This document shows, piece after piece, positions 16,139-26,024 of a stretch of 64,000 nucleotides of DNA. Made by a program: the position numbers and the translations under genes. The stretch's first letter is position 1, and each line of letters begins with the position of its first letter. A model generated the notes under the pieces. That model was given only the letters and a program-made list of their open reading frames with translations. It was not told the origin of the DNA and did not search any database. Origin of the DNA: Ignavibacteria bacterium (GTDB taxonomy: Bacteria; Bacteroidota; Ignavibacteria; Ch128b); the NCBI GenBank assembly GCA_013177855.1, contig JABLYA010000001.1:977231-1041230 (forward strand). Direction: 5' to 3'.

Positions 16139-18540
16139 AAACTTCCTCGCTTCAAATCTTCCGGCTTTGGCTTTCTTTTGAGGATAACTTCTTCAAGATT
16201 GATTGGAAGATTAAAATATCTTTCACCTACGGCATTTCGTATTGCATTATTAATTGCAGCAGATGTTAATTCAAGAGTTGGTTCACCAAGAGATTTTGCT
16301 CCCCACGGACCAAGTTCATCTTTTCCTTCAACAAATATTGGAATAATTTCTCCTATATCTTTACTTGTCGGAATGATGTATTGATCAAAATTTAATTCTC
16401 TCGGAAAACCATTGTGCTTATCCAGCTCTTCAAAAATTGCGTATCCAGTTCCTTGAGTAACTCCACCATAAACTTGACCAAGTGCACCAAGCAAATTTAT
16501 AACTTTACCAGGGTCATGAACTGCAGTTACTCGATCAACATAAACTTCTCCTGTCACAATGTTCACACGAACTTCAGCAACCTGACAACCATAAACATAA
16601 GTGAAATAAGCAGAACCTTGACCATTTTCTTCATTCCAATGAATTTTTGGTCCTGGGTACCAACCAATTGTTGCCAGACAAACTGAATTTTTATAAGCGA
16701 TACTTACAAATTCAGGAAAAGAAAGATTGAGATTTTGTTTTCCTTTTACAAACACCTGATTGTTTTCAAAAGCAATAACATCTTCATTACTCAAATTCCA
16801 GAAATCTCTGATGAAATTCTCAAATCTTTTTCTCAAAACTTCAGCAGCATTTTTTACAGCACCACCACCCATTATTGTAGAACGAGAAGCAACAGTTGGT
16901 CCACTATCTGGAATGTGCGCCGTTGTCAGTTCAAGGTAGTAAATATTTTCAACCGGAATGCCCAGAATTTCTGAAACAATAATTGCATAAGTTGTTTTCA
17001 TTCCCTGACCATTTTCAGCAAGTCCACAAAGTAAATAAGCACTTCCATCATTTTGAATAGATAAATATGCAGCAGCTGCGTCAACACCTTCCGCACCAAG
17101 TGAACTTCCTCGAAAGCTGACCGCAAGTCCAATACCTTTTTTCCATACGTCTTCCGGGTGAACGAATTGTTCTTTCTCAAGAATCAAATTGTGCTTCTTT
17201 ATTTTTTCTTTGAATTCGATTGTTGGAATTCTACGATTGTGATGTTTCTCATTCTCAAGCCATTTTTCTCTAAAGTTAGTTGCATCACAAGCTGTTTCAA
17301 GAACTTTAAGAAGATTAACATCGTGATTTTCGAGTCTCTGCCCGCTTGCAGTAATTGAACCTGGTCTGTAACCATTTATTTTTCTTATTTCATCCGGCGT
17401 CATTCCAAGACTAACAGCGATATCATCCATCAATGATTCTTGAGCAAAGATGATTTGAGGTGAACCAAATCCACGCATTGCTCCGGTATAAGGATTATTT
17501 GTGTAAACCCCACGAACATCAGTCCAGACATTTTCAATTTCATAAGGTCCAGTTGCTTGCACAACTGAACGCCATGTAACAAATGGAGTCATTGAACAAT
17601 AAGCACCACCATCGGCAAGAATATCAATTTTCATTGCCTTAATTTTTCCATCACGATTGTAACCAACTTTATAATGCATTATGTAAGGATGACGTTTATA
17701 TGATTCGATAATTGATTCTTCTCTTGTGTATTTAATTTTAATCGGGCGACGAATTTTTAATGCGGCAACTGCTGCTCTTGCAGATAAAATACACATAATA
17801 TCATCTTTTCCACCGAAAGAACCTCCGAGCTCTGCTTGTTCAATTTTAACTTTATTTAAAGGTAAGCCTAAAACTTCTGCAACAATTCTTCTTGCAGTAA
17901 ATGGATTCTGAATGCTTCCAATTATATGAACACCTTTATCGCCTTCAAGTGGAATGGCAGTTACACACTCTGGTTCAATATATGCGTGTTCGATGTGTGG
18001 AGTTGTGTATGTCTGTTCAAGAATAAATTCAGATTCGGCAAATCCTTTATCAATATTACCTTTTCTCAACGGATGATGAACAATAAGATTAGTTCCAAAT
18101 TCAGGATGAATTAATGGAGCATCTGGCTCAAGTGCTTTGCGCGGGTCTGTCAATACGGGAAGTTCTTCCAGTTCCACTTTAACTTTTCTGGCGAGTAATC
18201 GCAATTCATCTTCATCATTACCAACTAACATTGCCACAACATCCCCGGGCGTTACAATTTTATCAAATGCAAAAACAGGTTGATCTTTTCTAATCAATCC
18301 AGTTTTTTTCAAGCCCTTAATGTCGTTTGCATCGACAATCGTAATTATTGATGGATGATTTTTAATTTCTGAATAGTCAATCTGCTTAATCAAAGCATGA
18401 GTGGCTTTTGTCCTTACCATTACTCCGAACAACATATTCGGGAATCTGTAATCATCGGCGAATTTAGCTTCGCCTGTTACTTTTTCCTTTCCATCGGGAC
18501 GAACAACAGGTTTTCCGACAACATTAAATTTTTCTTTCAT
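16135..18540 (-). CDS. Molybdenum hydroxylase, molybdopterin-binding catalytic subunit
   Basis: Large catalytic subunit (801 aa) of the xanthine dehydrogenase/aldehyde oxidase family. Visible: the a/b hammerhead N-domain (RPDGKEKVTGEAKFADD), the molybdopterin motifs LGGSFGGKDD and GAMRGFGSPQ, and the C-terminal WGAKSLGEPTLEL carrying the expected catalytic Glu. All essential residues appear present. With an SsnA-like amidohydrolase and a PLP enzyme upstream, the arrangement recalls purine or N-heterocycle hydroxylase clusters that accompany ssnA. Xanthine, hypoxanthine or a related purine is a guess from context only. A Mo-cofactor sulfurase would be needed and is not in this window. Confidence 0.95.
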   Translation of the reverse strand: MKEKFNVVGKPVVRPDGKEKVTGEAKFADDYRFPNMLFGVMVRTKATHALIKQIDYSEIKNHPSIITIVDANDIKGLKKTGLIRKDQPVFAFDKIVTPGDVVAMLVGNDEDELRLLARKVKVELEELPVLTDPRKALEPDAPLIHPEFGTNLIVHHPLRKGNIDKGFAESEFILEQTYTTPHIEHAYIEPECVTAIPLEGDKGVHIIGSIQNPFTARRIVAEVLGLPLNKVKIEQAELGGSFGGKDDIMCILSARAAVAALKIRRPIKIKYTREESIIESYKRHPYIMHYKVGYNRDGKIKAMKIDILADGGAYCSMTPFVTWRSVVQATGPYEIENVWTDVRGVYTNNPYTGAMRGFGSPQIIFAQESLMDDIAVSLGMTPDEIRKINGYRPGSITASGQRLENHDVNLLKVLETACDATNFREKWLENEKHHNRRIPTIEFKEKIKKHNLILEKEQFVHPEDVWKKGIGLAVSFRGSSLGAEGVDAAAAYLSIQNDGSAYLLCGLAENGQGMKTTYAIIVSEILGIPVENIYYLELTTAHIPDSGPTVASRSTIMGGGAVKNAAEVLRKRFENFIRDFWNLSNEDVIAFENNQVFVKGKQNLNLSFPEFVSIAYKNSVCLATIGWYPGPKIHWNEENGQGSAYFTYVYGCQVAEVRVNIVTGEVYVDRVTAVHDPGKVINLLGALGQVYGGVTQGTGYAIFEELDKHNGFPRELNFDQYIIPTSKDIGEIIPIFVEGKDELGPWGAKSLGEPTLELTSAAINNAIRNAVGERYFNLPINLEEVILKRKPKPEDLKRGSL

Positions 18541-18562
18541 TGTTTTAATCTCAATTCTTTAA

Positions 18563-19900
18563 TCAAATTTCACTTTCAAATTTTTCTTTAAGTCGAATAC
18601 CTTGTTTAGCAATTTCACGATTAATTTCATCTTCATTGAACTGTAAATGAAAATCTTTCATTAAAAATTTTCCATTCTGAACAACTGAAATTGGACTTCT
18701 TTCAAGCAATGCATAAATAAAATGACCCCAGAAATTTTCAGCAGTCAAATTACTAACTGGCACATAATCCCAGATTACAAAATCTGCTCTATCTTCAGGA
18801 TTTAAGTTTGTGAAATCTTCAAAATAATTTTTGATGAACTTAAGCTGATCAAAATAAATTTTTTGTATCCATTGAAAAGCATCGGACATACTTTCTCCAG
18901 AATGTCGATAAAGCAAGAATAATTGTTTAAATGTTTTTGCAATGTTTGAATGCATTCCATCGGTTCCGGGGATAATTATTAAGTCAGATGGAATTTTTTT
19001 GTATTTCGGTAGTCCAACCGAATTGTTCATATTCGAATCTGGATTAAAAGAAAGAGCCGCTCCAACTTCAGCAATTTTCTGATATTCTTTTTTCTTCAAA
19101 TGAATTCCGTGAGCTAAAATTGACTTCGAGTTTAGGAGATTAAATTTCAGTAACCTTTCCAATGGAGAAGCTTTAAATTTCTTTTCACTAATTTCTCTGT
19201 CAATTTTATCTTCACAAAGATGAATGTGAATTCCAGTATCAAAATCTTTGAGAAGACTTGAGACAAATTTTAATGTTTGATCTTTCAGAGTAAAAGAAGC
19301 GTGAAGTCCAAACATTCCTTTGAAATTTTCAGATTGATTTTCAATAAAATCATAATTTTCTTGAGCGGCGAGTTTAGTTAATTCAATTCCATTTCGATCT
19401 GTAGTTTCGAAACAAATCGTTCCACGCAAACCGAATTGTGAAAGAGTCTCTGAGATAATTTTCAAACTACCCTTTGTAAAATTTGGTGATGAATGATGAT
19501 CAAAAATATACGTCGTACCTGTTCGGATCGATTCCATTGCCGCCATTAAAGCAGAAGCTCTTACCATTTCTTCATCAAGTATTAAATCAAGTTTCCACCA
19601 GAGGTTTTTCAATATTTTGTGAAAGTTTCCAAGTGAACCTTTGATGGATAATCCTTTTGCAAGTCGAGAATAAATATGTTCATGAAAATTTATAAAAGGT
19701 ACGGTTGCAACCCTTCCTTTTGCATCGTAGACATTTTCATCAAGGGCTTCTTCTATTTTACCATTGACATAATCTTCAAAGCTTTTTGGAAAAATTTCTT
19801 TAATCCTTCCTTCTTCAATATTTAAATCGCAAAAGATAGGTACGGTTTGATTTTCTATAATCTGAATGAGAAATAAATTTTTAATTGAAATATTAGCCAT
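18563..19900 (-). CDS. SsnA-like amidohydrolase/aminohydrolase
   Basis: Metal-dependent amidohydrolase (TIM barrel, composite beta domains), 445 aa. Metal-site motifs: INFHEHIYSRLAKGL (the first is H-x-H), GIHIHLCED, SILAHGIHL and IIPGTDGMHSN. The stretch LKNLWWKLD with DHHSSPN and CFETTDRNG closely resembles SsnA, the protein of selenium-dependent molybdenum-hydroxylase loci in E. coli and clostridia, as I recall it. It sits 22 bp upstream of the Mo-hydroxylase subunits. Likely a deaminase or ring-opening hydrolase acting on the same heterocycle. The exact substrate is unknown. Confidence 0.82.
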   Translation of the reverse strand: MANISIKNLFLIQIIENQTVPIFCDLNIEEGRIKEIFPKSFEDYVNGKIEEALDENVYDAKGRVATVPFINFHEHIYSRLAKGLSIKGSLGNFHKILKNLWWKLDLILDEEMVRASALMAAMESIRTGTTYIFDHHSSPNFTKGSLKIISETLSQFGLRGTICFETTDRNGIELTKLAAQENYDFIENQSENFKGMFGLHASFTLKDQTLKFVSSLLKDFDTGIHIHLCEDKIDREISEKKFKASPLERLLKFNLLNSKSILAHGIHLKKKEYQKIAEVGAALSFNPDSNMNNSVGLPKYKKIPSDLIIIPGTDGMHSNIAKTFKQLFLLYRHSGESMSDAFQWIQKIYFDQLKFIKNYFEDFTNLNPEDRADFVIWDYVPVSNLTAENFWGHFIYALLERSPISVVQNGKFLMKDFHLQFNEDEINREIAKQGIRLKEKFESEI

Positions 19901-20029
19901 AAAAACCTTCTTTATTTTGTATTAAAATAATAGGAATTTTTATCATTATCATTACTTCTGTAATCTTCGTCAGAAATTAATGGCTGTACCCCAAACCACC
20001 TACTCTAATAAATCTGGCATATAAAATAA

Positions 20030-21493
20030 TTAACCATTTTTCACTCTTTCATTAAACTCATCGATCAACTTGTCCCACAGCTCTATGGTTTGGTATCTTT
20101 CTTTCCAGTAATTTTCATCATACCATTGAGCATTCAATTCATCAACCGACTTGCCTTGCTGTTCTATCCAGGTAAAATATTTCAGGTTATGAATTGTCTT
20201 TTTATCGTAATAGTTGAGCTCTTTCATAAAATCAATTGATTGATTTTTTATACAGACATTCCAGTCGATTTCAGCTTGTTTCTCAGAGTACTCACCCCAT
20301 TGTTCATTCATTTCTTTTAATCTTGAACGATACATTTCAACTGAATCTGTAAAAACCGTAAAGATCACATCATTTTCATTCATCTCAAACCATTTTGCAA
20401 ATTTAATTGAACTCAAAAGATTGCTGATTGAAGAAATCCCAAGCCATGAAAGTTTTTTCAAAACTTCTTCTTTAATTCCAAGCGAAGATAAAAATTTCAA
20501 ACCAGTTTCTTCGTTGAAAAGCCTTAAAATTCTAAGTGGATGTTCATCGTTAATTGCAGTAACCAGATCTGTATTTTTAACATTGTGAATCCAGGGAATA
20601 TGTTTATCGCCAATTCCTTCTATTCGATGACCTCCAAAACCATTCATTAATAAAGTTGGACATTGCAATGCTTCGGATGCAACTATTTTAATCTGCGGGA
20701 AAATTTCTTTCAAATAATCTCCTGCTCCAATAGTGCCTGCAGAACCAGTTGCGCTTACAAATCCGCTAAGTCTTGACCTATCGTCTTTAATTTTATTAAA
20801 GACCTTCTCCACCGCAGAGCCAGTTACATAATAATGAAAGCAAGAATTACCGAATTGATCGAATTGATTGAAGATAAAATATTCATCACTTGTCTTTTCA
20901 AGCTCATGACACTTATCATAGATTTCTTTTACATTACTTTCACATCCTGGCGTTGCATAAATTTCGGCACCGATATTTCTTAACCACTCAAATCTTTCCT
21001 TACTCATTTCTTCTGGAAGAATTGCGACTGCATGAACTGAAAGCAGTGCTGAATTAAAAGCACCACCACGACAGTAATTTCCTGTTGAGGGCCAAACAGC
21101 TTTATGATACTCTGGATTAAATTTTCCTGTAACTAAATAAGGAACCAAAACTCCGTAGGTTGCACCAACTTTATGTGCACCAGTTGGAAAAAATTTTCCT
21201 ACAAGCCCAATTATCCGAGCTTTAATTCCTGTTATTTCTTTCGGAATTTCCAGAAAATTTATTTCACCAATTCCACCACTTTCTGGATCATTCTGCCAGT
21301 TAATTCTAAAAAGATTTAATGGATGAATTTCATCCATCCCGATGGTTTTCAATTTTTCTTTAATCTCAGCAGGAATTGTTTCAGGATTTTTAAGTTCATT
21401 GAATTTGGGTAGTATTATATTTTTCTCTTTGCACCTTTGAATAGTTTTTTGTAGAAAGGTTACGTTCTCAATTTTCCAATCCCATTTTTTCAT
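20030..21493 (-). CDS. PLP-dependent enzyme of the tryptophan-synthase-beta/threonine-synthase fold
   Basis: Fold-type II pyridoxal-phosphate enzyme, 487 aa. The Schiff-base lysine is in PTGAHKVGATYG. Other family features are WPSTGNYCRGGAFNSALL, AILPEEMSKERFEWL and the glycine-rich phosphate loop SATGSAGTIGAGDYL. Similar proteins of about this length are annotated only as PLP-dependent beta-subunit-like proteins. It lies 129 bp upstream of the SsnA-like gene and is probably first in the cluster, suggesting lysis or elimination on an amino-acid-like product of ring degradation, comparable in position to YgeX in E. coli. That functional link is inference. Confidence 0.82.
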   Translation of the reverse strand: MKKWDWKIENVTFLQKTIQRCKEKNIILPKFNELKNPETIPAEIKEKLKTIGMDEIHPLNLFRINWQNDPESGGIGEINFLEIPKEITGIKARIIGLVGKFFPTGAHKVGATYGVLVPYLVTGKFNPEYHKAVWPSTGNYCRGGAFNSALLSVHAVAILPEEMSKERFEWLRNIGAEIYATPGCESNVKEIYDKCHELEKTSDEYFIFNQFDQFGNSCFHYYVTGSAVEKVFNKIKDDRSRLSGFVSATGSAGTIGAGDYLKEIFPQIKIVASEALQCPTLLMNGFGGHRIEGIGDKHIPWIHNVKNTDLVTAINDEHPLRILRLFNEETGLKFLSSLGIKEEVLKKLSWLGISSISNLLSSIKFAKWFEMNENDVIFTVFTDSVEMYRSRLKEMNEQWGEYSEKQAEIDWNVCIKNQSIDFMKELNYYDKKTIHNLKYFTWIEQQGKSVDELNAQWYDENYWKERYQTIELWDKLIDEFNERVKNG

Positions 21494-21737
21494 TTTGACC
21501 TCTCAATATTTATTTAGTTTTTTCAAAAATAATTTATTTATCAGATAGAATTTTGAGTTTTTAATGAATCAAGCGAGTAAAATACAAAACCAAACTTTAC
21601 AATTGATCGAGAAAACCAAAAAGATGTAATTCAAATTCGAAAATTTGCTAAATAAGATTTCTGGCAGCTCAACACTTTATTACTTGATTTTAAGTGTTAA
21701 TAAATTCAAATTGAGTCAGCAATAATTCATTTTAAAA

Positions 21738-23966
21738 ATGAAAAATCTCTGGGATATTAATTTAATACATTTGATTCTCGAAAAGCTTCCAATTGTTTTC
21801 TGGACTGTAGACAGAGACTTAGTTTTTACTTCATCATTTGGCGGTGGACTGAAAGATCTGGGTTTAGAAGAAAATCAAGTCGTTGGACTAAGTTTATTTC
21901 AATATTTTGAAACTAAAGACAAAAACTACCCGCCTATTGAAGCACACTTAAAAGCTCTCAATGGCGAAAAATGTGAGTTCAAACTTCATTTCAAAAATCT
22001 CACCTTCAAAGCTTATACTGAACCAATTTATGCTGAACAGAATCAAATAACTGGTGTAATTGGATTTGCAATTAATATAACAGAACAGGAAAAAATTTAT
22101 GAAGAATTAAAAGTTAAGGAAGAAAAATACAGGATATTATTTGATTCCGCTGACGATGCAATCTTTTTAATGGATGAAGAAATTTTTATTGATTGCAATC
22201 AGGCAACTCTCAAAATGTTTAATTGCACTAAAGAAGACATTATAGGACAATCGGCTTACAAATTTTCACCACAAACTCAACCAGATGGAAGACTTTCTGA
22301 AGAAAAAGCAAAAGAGCTAATCCGAAATGCTTTAAATGGAATTCCTCAAACCTTTGAATGGGTTCATCAAAAACTCAATGGTGAAATTTTCTATACTGAA
22401 GTTACATTAAATCGCGTTTCTATTAATGACAAATATTTTATTCTCGCAATTGTGAGGGATATTACTGAGAGAAAGGAAAAAGATAGACAAATTTATCTTC
22501 TCGCTCGGGCACTTGAGAGTATTAATGAATGTGTTTCAATAACAGATTTAAATAATAATATTATTTATGTTAATTCTGCCTATGAAAAAATCTACGGCTA
22601 TAAAAAAGAGGAATTAATAGGTAAACCCATTTATGTTCTTCGCTCCGAAAAAAATACTCCTGAAATGTTTAAAGATATTTATTCTAAAACTCTCGAAGGT
22701 GGTTGGACAGGAGAATTGTGGAATAAAAGAAAAAATGGCGAGGACTTTTTAATTAAACTTTCAACTTCACCAGTCTACGACGAAAACAAAGAAATAATTG
22801 CCTTAATTGGAGTTGCGATTGATATTACAGAGGAGAAAAAACTTTTCAATCAAATTAAATATGACGCAGAAAGACTAAAAATTCTTTTCGAGAATGCACC
22901 TGATGCAATTTTTGTATGTGATTATGAAGGAAAAATTGTCGAAGCGAATCGAGCGAGCGAAGAGTTAGTTGGATGGAGTAAAGAAGAAGCACTCGGAAAA
23001 ACATTCTTTGAGCTTAATCTTTTTGACCGATCAAATTTCTATAAAGCTGCAAAAGTGTTTTACAAAGCATTAAAAGCCCAACCAACAGGTCCCGATGAAA
23101 TAGTAATCCGAAATAAACACGGTGAAACGATATACATTGAAGTTTCAACATATCCAATTGTAATTGAAGGTAAAAAACTAATTCTCTGCACGGCTCGAAA
23201 TATAACCGAAAGAAAGAAGATACTTTTTGAGCTTGCCCGTGCAAAAGAAGAAGCTGAAAAAGCCAATCGAACTAAAACATTATTCTTTGCTCAAATGTCT
23301 CACGAGATAAGAACACCCATCAACGCAATTTTAGGTTTTAGTGATGTATTGAAAGAAATATTCTATGAAACTTCAGATAAGGAGGTCAGAGGCTACTTTG
23401 ATATTCTTCAAAATGCAGCAAACACACTTCTCAATACAATTAATCAAATACTGGATTTTTCCAGAGTTGAATCAGGCGCTTATAAATATTCCCTGAAACC
23501 AATCTCATTCAACAAAACAATAAACGAAGTTTTTGAGATGTTAAAAGTCCTTGCTGATAAGAAAAATCTAAAACTTGAAACCGAATTACCTGAGGAAGAT
23601 GTGATTGTTTTTGCTGATCAATATACACTAAACGGAATTTTAATTAATCTTATTAATAACGCTATAAAATACAGTGATAAGGGAACTATTAAAATTAGAC
23701 TTCAAAAAGATTTGAATTTTGGAATTTGTGAAATTAAAGCTGAAGGCATTGGTATGTCAGAAGAATTTCAAAGAAAACTTTTCACAAGTTTTGAAACTGA
23801 AACCAGTGATGGTAAAAAGAGGAAAGAAGGGACAGGACTGGGACTTGCTCTTACAAAAAAATATGTTGAATTGAATAAGGGTGAAATTTCAGTCAAAAGC
23901 AAGAAAGGATTCGGGACAACAGTTACCTTCAAAATTCCTCTGGCTAAAATCAACCATACTTCATAA
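21738..23966 (+). CDS. Multi-PAS sensor histidine kinase with altered G1 box
   Basis: Soluble kinase, 742 aa, with four PAS/PAC units (about residues 9-115, 130-245, 250-370, 375-490). Each PAC ends in a typical I-x-x-DIT or NIT segment such as VRDITERKEKD. HisKA carries the phospho-acceptor His in AQMSHEIRTPINAIL; HATPase has N box LINLINNAIKYS and G2 EGTGLGLALTKKY. The G1 box normally reads DxGxG, but here it is AEGIGMS, so the Asp that contacts adenine is Ala. Phosphorylation may be impaired. There is no fused receiver and no adjacent regulator. It is transcribed divergently from the PLP-enzyme gene and could conceivably regulate that cluster. Confidence 0.9.
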   Translation: MKNLWDINLIHLILEKLPIVFWTVDRDLVFTSSFGGGLKDLGLEENQVVGLSLFQYFETKDKNYPPIEAHLKALNGEKCEFKLHFKNLTFKAYTEPIYAEQNQITGVIGFAINITEQEKIYEELKVKEEKYRILFDSADDAIFLMDEEIFIDCNQATLKMFNCTKEDIIGQSAYKFSPQTQPDGRLSEEKAKELIRNALNGIPQTFEWVHQKLNGEIFYTEVTLNRVSINDKYFILAIVRDITERKEKDRQIYLLARALESINECVSITDLNNNIIYVNSAYEKIYGYKKEELIGKPIYVLRSEKNTPEMFKDIYSKTLEGGWTGELWNKRKNGEDFLIKLSTSPVYDENKEIIALIGVAIDITEEKKLFNQIKYDAERLKILFENAPDAIFVCDYEGKIVEANRASEELVGWSKEEALGKTFFELNLFDRSNFYKAAKVFYKALKAQPTGPDEIVIRNKHGETIYIEVSTYPIVIEGKKLILCTARNITERKKILFELARAKEEAEKANRTKTLFFAQMSHEIRTPINAILGFSDVLKEIFYETSDKEVRGYFDILQNAANTLLNTINQILDFSRVESGAYKYSLKPISFNKTINEVFEMLKVLADKKNLKLETELPEEDVIVFADQYTLNGILINLINNAIKYSDKGTIKIRLQKDLNFGICEIKAEGIGMSEEFQRKLFTSFETETSDGKKRKEGTGLGLALTKKYVELNKGEISVKSKKGFGTTVTFKIPLAKINHTS

Positions 23967-24047
23967 TTCATTTAATAAATTAATTCAATCTAATATTTAT
24001 ATTTGAACAGCCATTTGAATTATTCATCAAATAATCGAGTTAGAAGT

Positions 24048-26024
24048 ATGAAAAAATTTTTCTTCACTTTAAGTTTTCTGATTTTGATTAGTTCAATTTA
24101 TTCGCAGCAAACAGATTCAAATTTCTTATTCGAATGCAAAAAAGACATTCAATTAGCGAAGAATGAAAAATCTTTCCAGCTAAGCAATTCCGCTTTTGAT
24201 TTTGATATTCTTTATTATGACATAACTCTCAACTGGTACAATGTTCTGAAATTTGGAAATGTTAATTACAATGGAAGTGTAAGAGTCACAGCTAAAGTTG
24301 ATACTCTAAATTCAACTTCACAGCTGAACTTAGATTCCTATCTAACAGTCGACAGCGTACTTTTAAATAATTCTAAATTAAATTTTTCAGTTTCATCTGG
24401 TATTCTCACAATAAACTTAGATAGAAGTTATAACAAAAATGAAACGGTTGATTTAATTATTTATTTCCGAAGAACAAGAACAGATAATTTAGGTTTTTAT
24501 TATTATGGCAAATCGTCTCAAACACTTGAAAATCTTGCCTACACAATGACAGAACCGAGCGACGCAAGATACTGGTTCCCCTGCTATGACGATCCCGCAA
24601 ACAAAGCTGATTCAATTAGAATTAGGATTATTGTTCCACAGGGTTTTGTTGCAACAGGAAACGGTATTTTAGAGAACATACAAACTATTGGAGATTCAAT
24701 TATTTTTAACTGGTTTGAGAGGCATCCCATAACAACTTATTTAATTGCAACTGCAGCGACTAAATATTCTAAGTTCGTACAAAACTACACAAGCAAATAT
24801 CCGCCATTTGAAACCATAGAAATTCAGAATTATCAATGGTCAGCTGACTCTTCAAGAAGTGTTTATGTGATGAGAAATATTGGTTTGATGCTCGAATGTT
24901 TCGAAACTTATTATGGTAAATATCCTTTTGATAAGTATGGTCATGCGGTTGTCTCTCCTTTCAGTTACGGCGGAATGGAACATCAAACGATTTCAACAAT
25001 TCATCGAAACTGGCTGACTAGTGACAGTCAAAATGGCATTGCTCACGAACTTGCACATCAATGGTGGGGTGATCTTGTAACTTGCAAAACCTGGAAAGAT
25101 ATCTGGCTCAATGAAGGCTTTGCAACTTTTTCAGAAGATCTTTATAAAGAATATACGCAGGGCAAGAGTGCTTACTTCAGCAGTATGAACGCTCGAGCAA
25201 ATTATTATTACAATTATAATCCCGGTTATCCAATTTATAATCCTCCGCAACTTTTCAACGCAGCAATTTCTTACTACAAAAGTGCTTTGGTCTTAAATAT
25301 GCTTAGATATATGCTCGGTGATTCTCTTTTCTTTCTGACACTCAGTAATTATAGAAATCAATTTTCTTATTCAAACGCAACAACAGAAGATTTTAAGAAT
25401 ATCATTAATCAAACTACAGGCTCTGATTATTCATTTTTTATTGATCAATGGATTTATCAACCAAATCATCCTTATTATGTTTACAACTGGGGCGTATCTC
25501 AAACTTCTAATAATTATCAACTGAAATTTTTCCTGAAACAAATTCAAAATCACTATAATGTTTATAAAATGCCGATTCAATTACTTGTTAAATTATCCTC
25601 CAAAGATACGCTCATAACTTTCTGGAATACTCAAAGAGAAGAGTCGTTTTCTTTTATATTTAATGAACCAATCATTAATGTGACTGTTGATCCACAGAAT
25701 TATATTCTCAAACAAATAAATCGTGATAATTCACTTGAAGTCGCTGAGACGAAATCTCCGATGAGTTTTCGGCTTTATCAAAATTATCCTAATCCTTTTA
25801 ATTCACAGACGACAATCAGTTTTTCTATCCCAGTTGAAGATTTTATCACTATAAAAATTTATGATATAACCGGGAATGAAATCAAAACTTTAATTAACGA
25901 AAATCTTAAAGCCGGTTATCACTCGATTAAATTTGATGGAAGCGACCTTTCAACAGGAGTTTATTTTTACAAACTTGAATCTAAAAATTACCATTCAACT
26001 AAAAAGCTTGTTTTAATAAAATGA
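24048..26024 (+). CDS. Secreted M1-family aminopeptidase with C-terminal sorting domain
   Basis: Zinc aminopeptidase of family M1. Signal peptide MKKFFFTLSFLILISSIYSQ; the substrate-binding GGMEH at SYGGMEHQTIS; catalytic HELAHQWWGDLVT followed by WLNEGFATF, giving His, His, Glu zinc ligands. The last ~85 residues are a sorting domain beginning YQNYPNPFNSQTTISFS and ending STKKLVLIK, as in type IX secretion substrates. The start is the ATG at 24048, which gives a clean signal peptide; a TTG at 24003 would add 15 residues. The stop overlaps the next gene by 4 bp, so the two are translationally coupled. Confidence 0.92.
   Translation: MKKFFFTLSFLILISSIYSQQTDSNFLFECKKDIQLAKNEKSFQLSNSAFDFDILYYDITLNWYNVLKFGNVNYNGSVRVTAKVDTLNSTSQLNLDSYLTVDSVLLNNSKLNFSVSSGILTINLDRSYNKNETVDLIIYFRRTRTDNLGFYYYGKSSQTLENLAYTMTEPSDARYWFPCYDDPANKADSIRIRIIVPQGFVATGNGILENIQTIGDSIIFNWFERHPITTYLIATAATKYSKFVQNYTSKYPPFETIEIQNYQWSADSSRSVYVMRNIGLMLECFETYYGKYPFDKYGHAVVSPFSYGGMEHQTISTIHRNWLTSDSQNGIAHELAHQWWGDLVTCKTWKDIWLNEGFATFSEDLYKEYTQGKSAYFSSMNARANYYYNYNPGYPIYNPPQLFNAAISYYKSALVLNMLRYMLGDSLFFLTLSNYRNQFSYSNATTEDFKNIINQTTGSDYSFFIDQWIYQPNHPYYVYNWGVSQTSNNYQLKFFLKQIQNHYNVYKMPIQLLVKLSSKDTLITFWNTQREESFSFIFNEPIINVTVDPQNYILKQINRDNSLEVAETKSPMSFRLYQNYPNPFNSQTTISFSIPVEDFITIKIYDITGNEIKTLINENLKAGYHSIKFDGSDLSTGVYFYKLESKNYHSTKKLVLIK

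Noticed and set aside
20030-21493. Diaminopropionate ammonia-lyase (YgeX)
   Set aside because: Fold-type II PLP enzyme, but the sequence is longer and I could not match YgeX-specific features, so only the fold is called.
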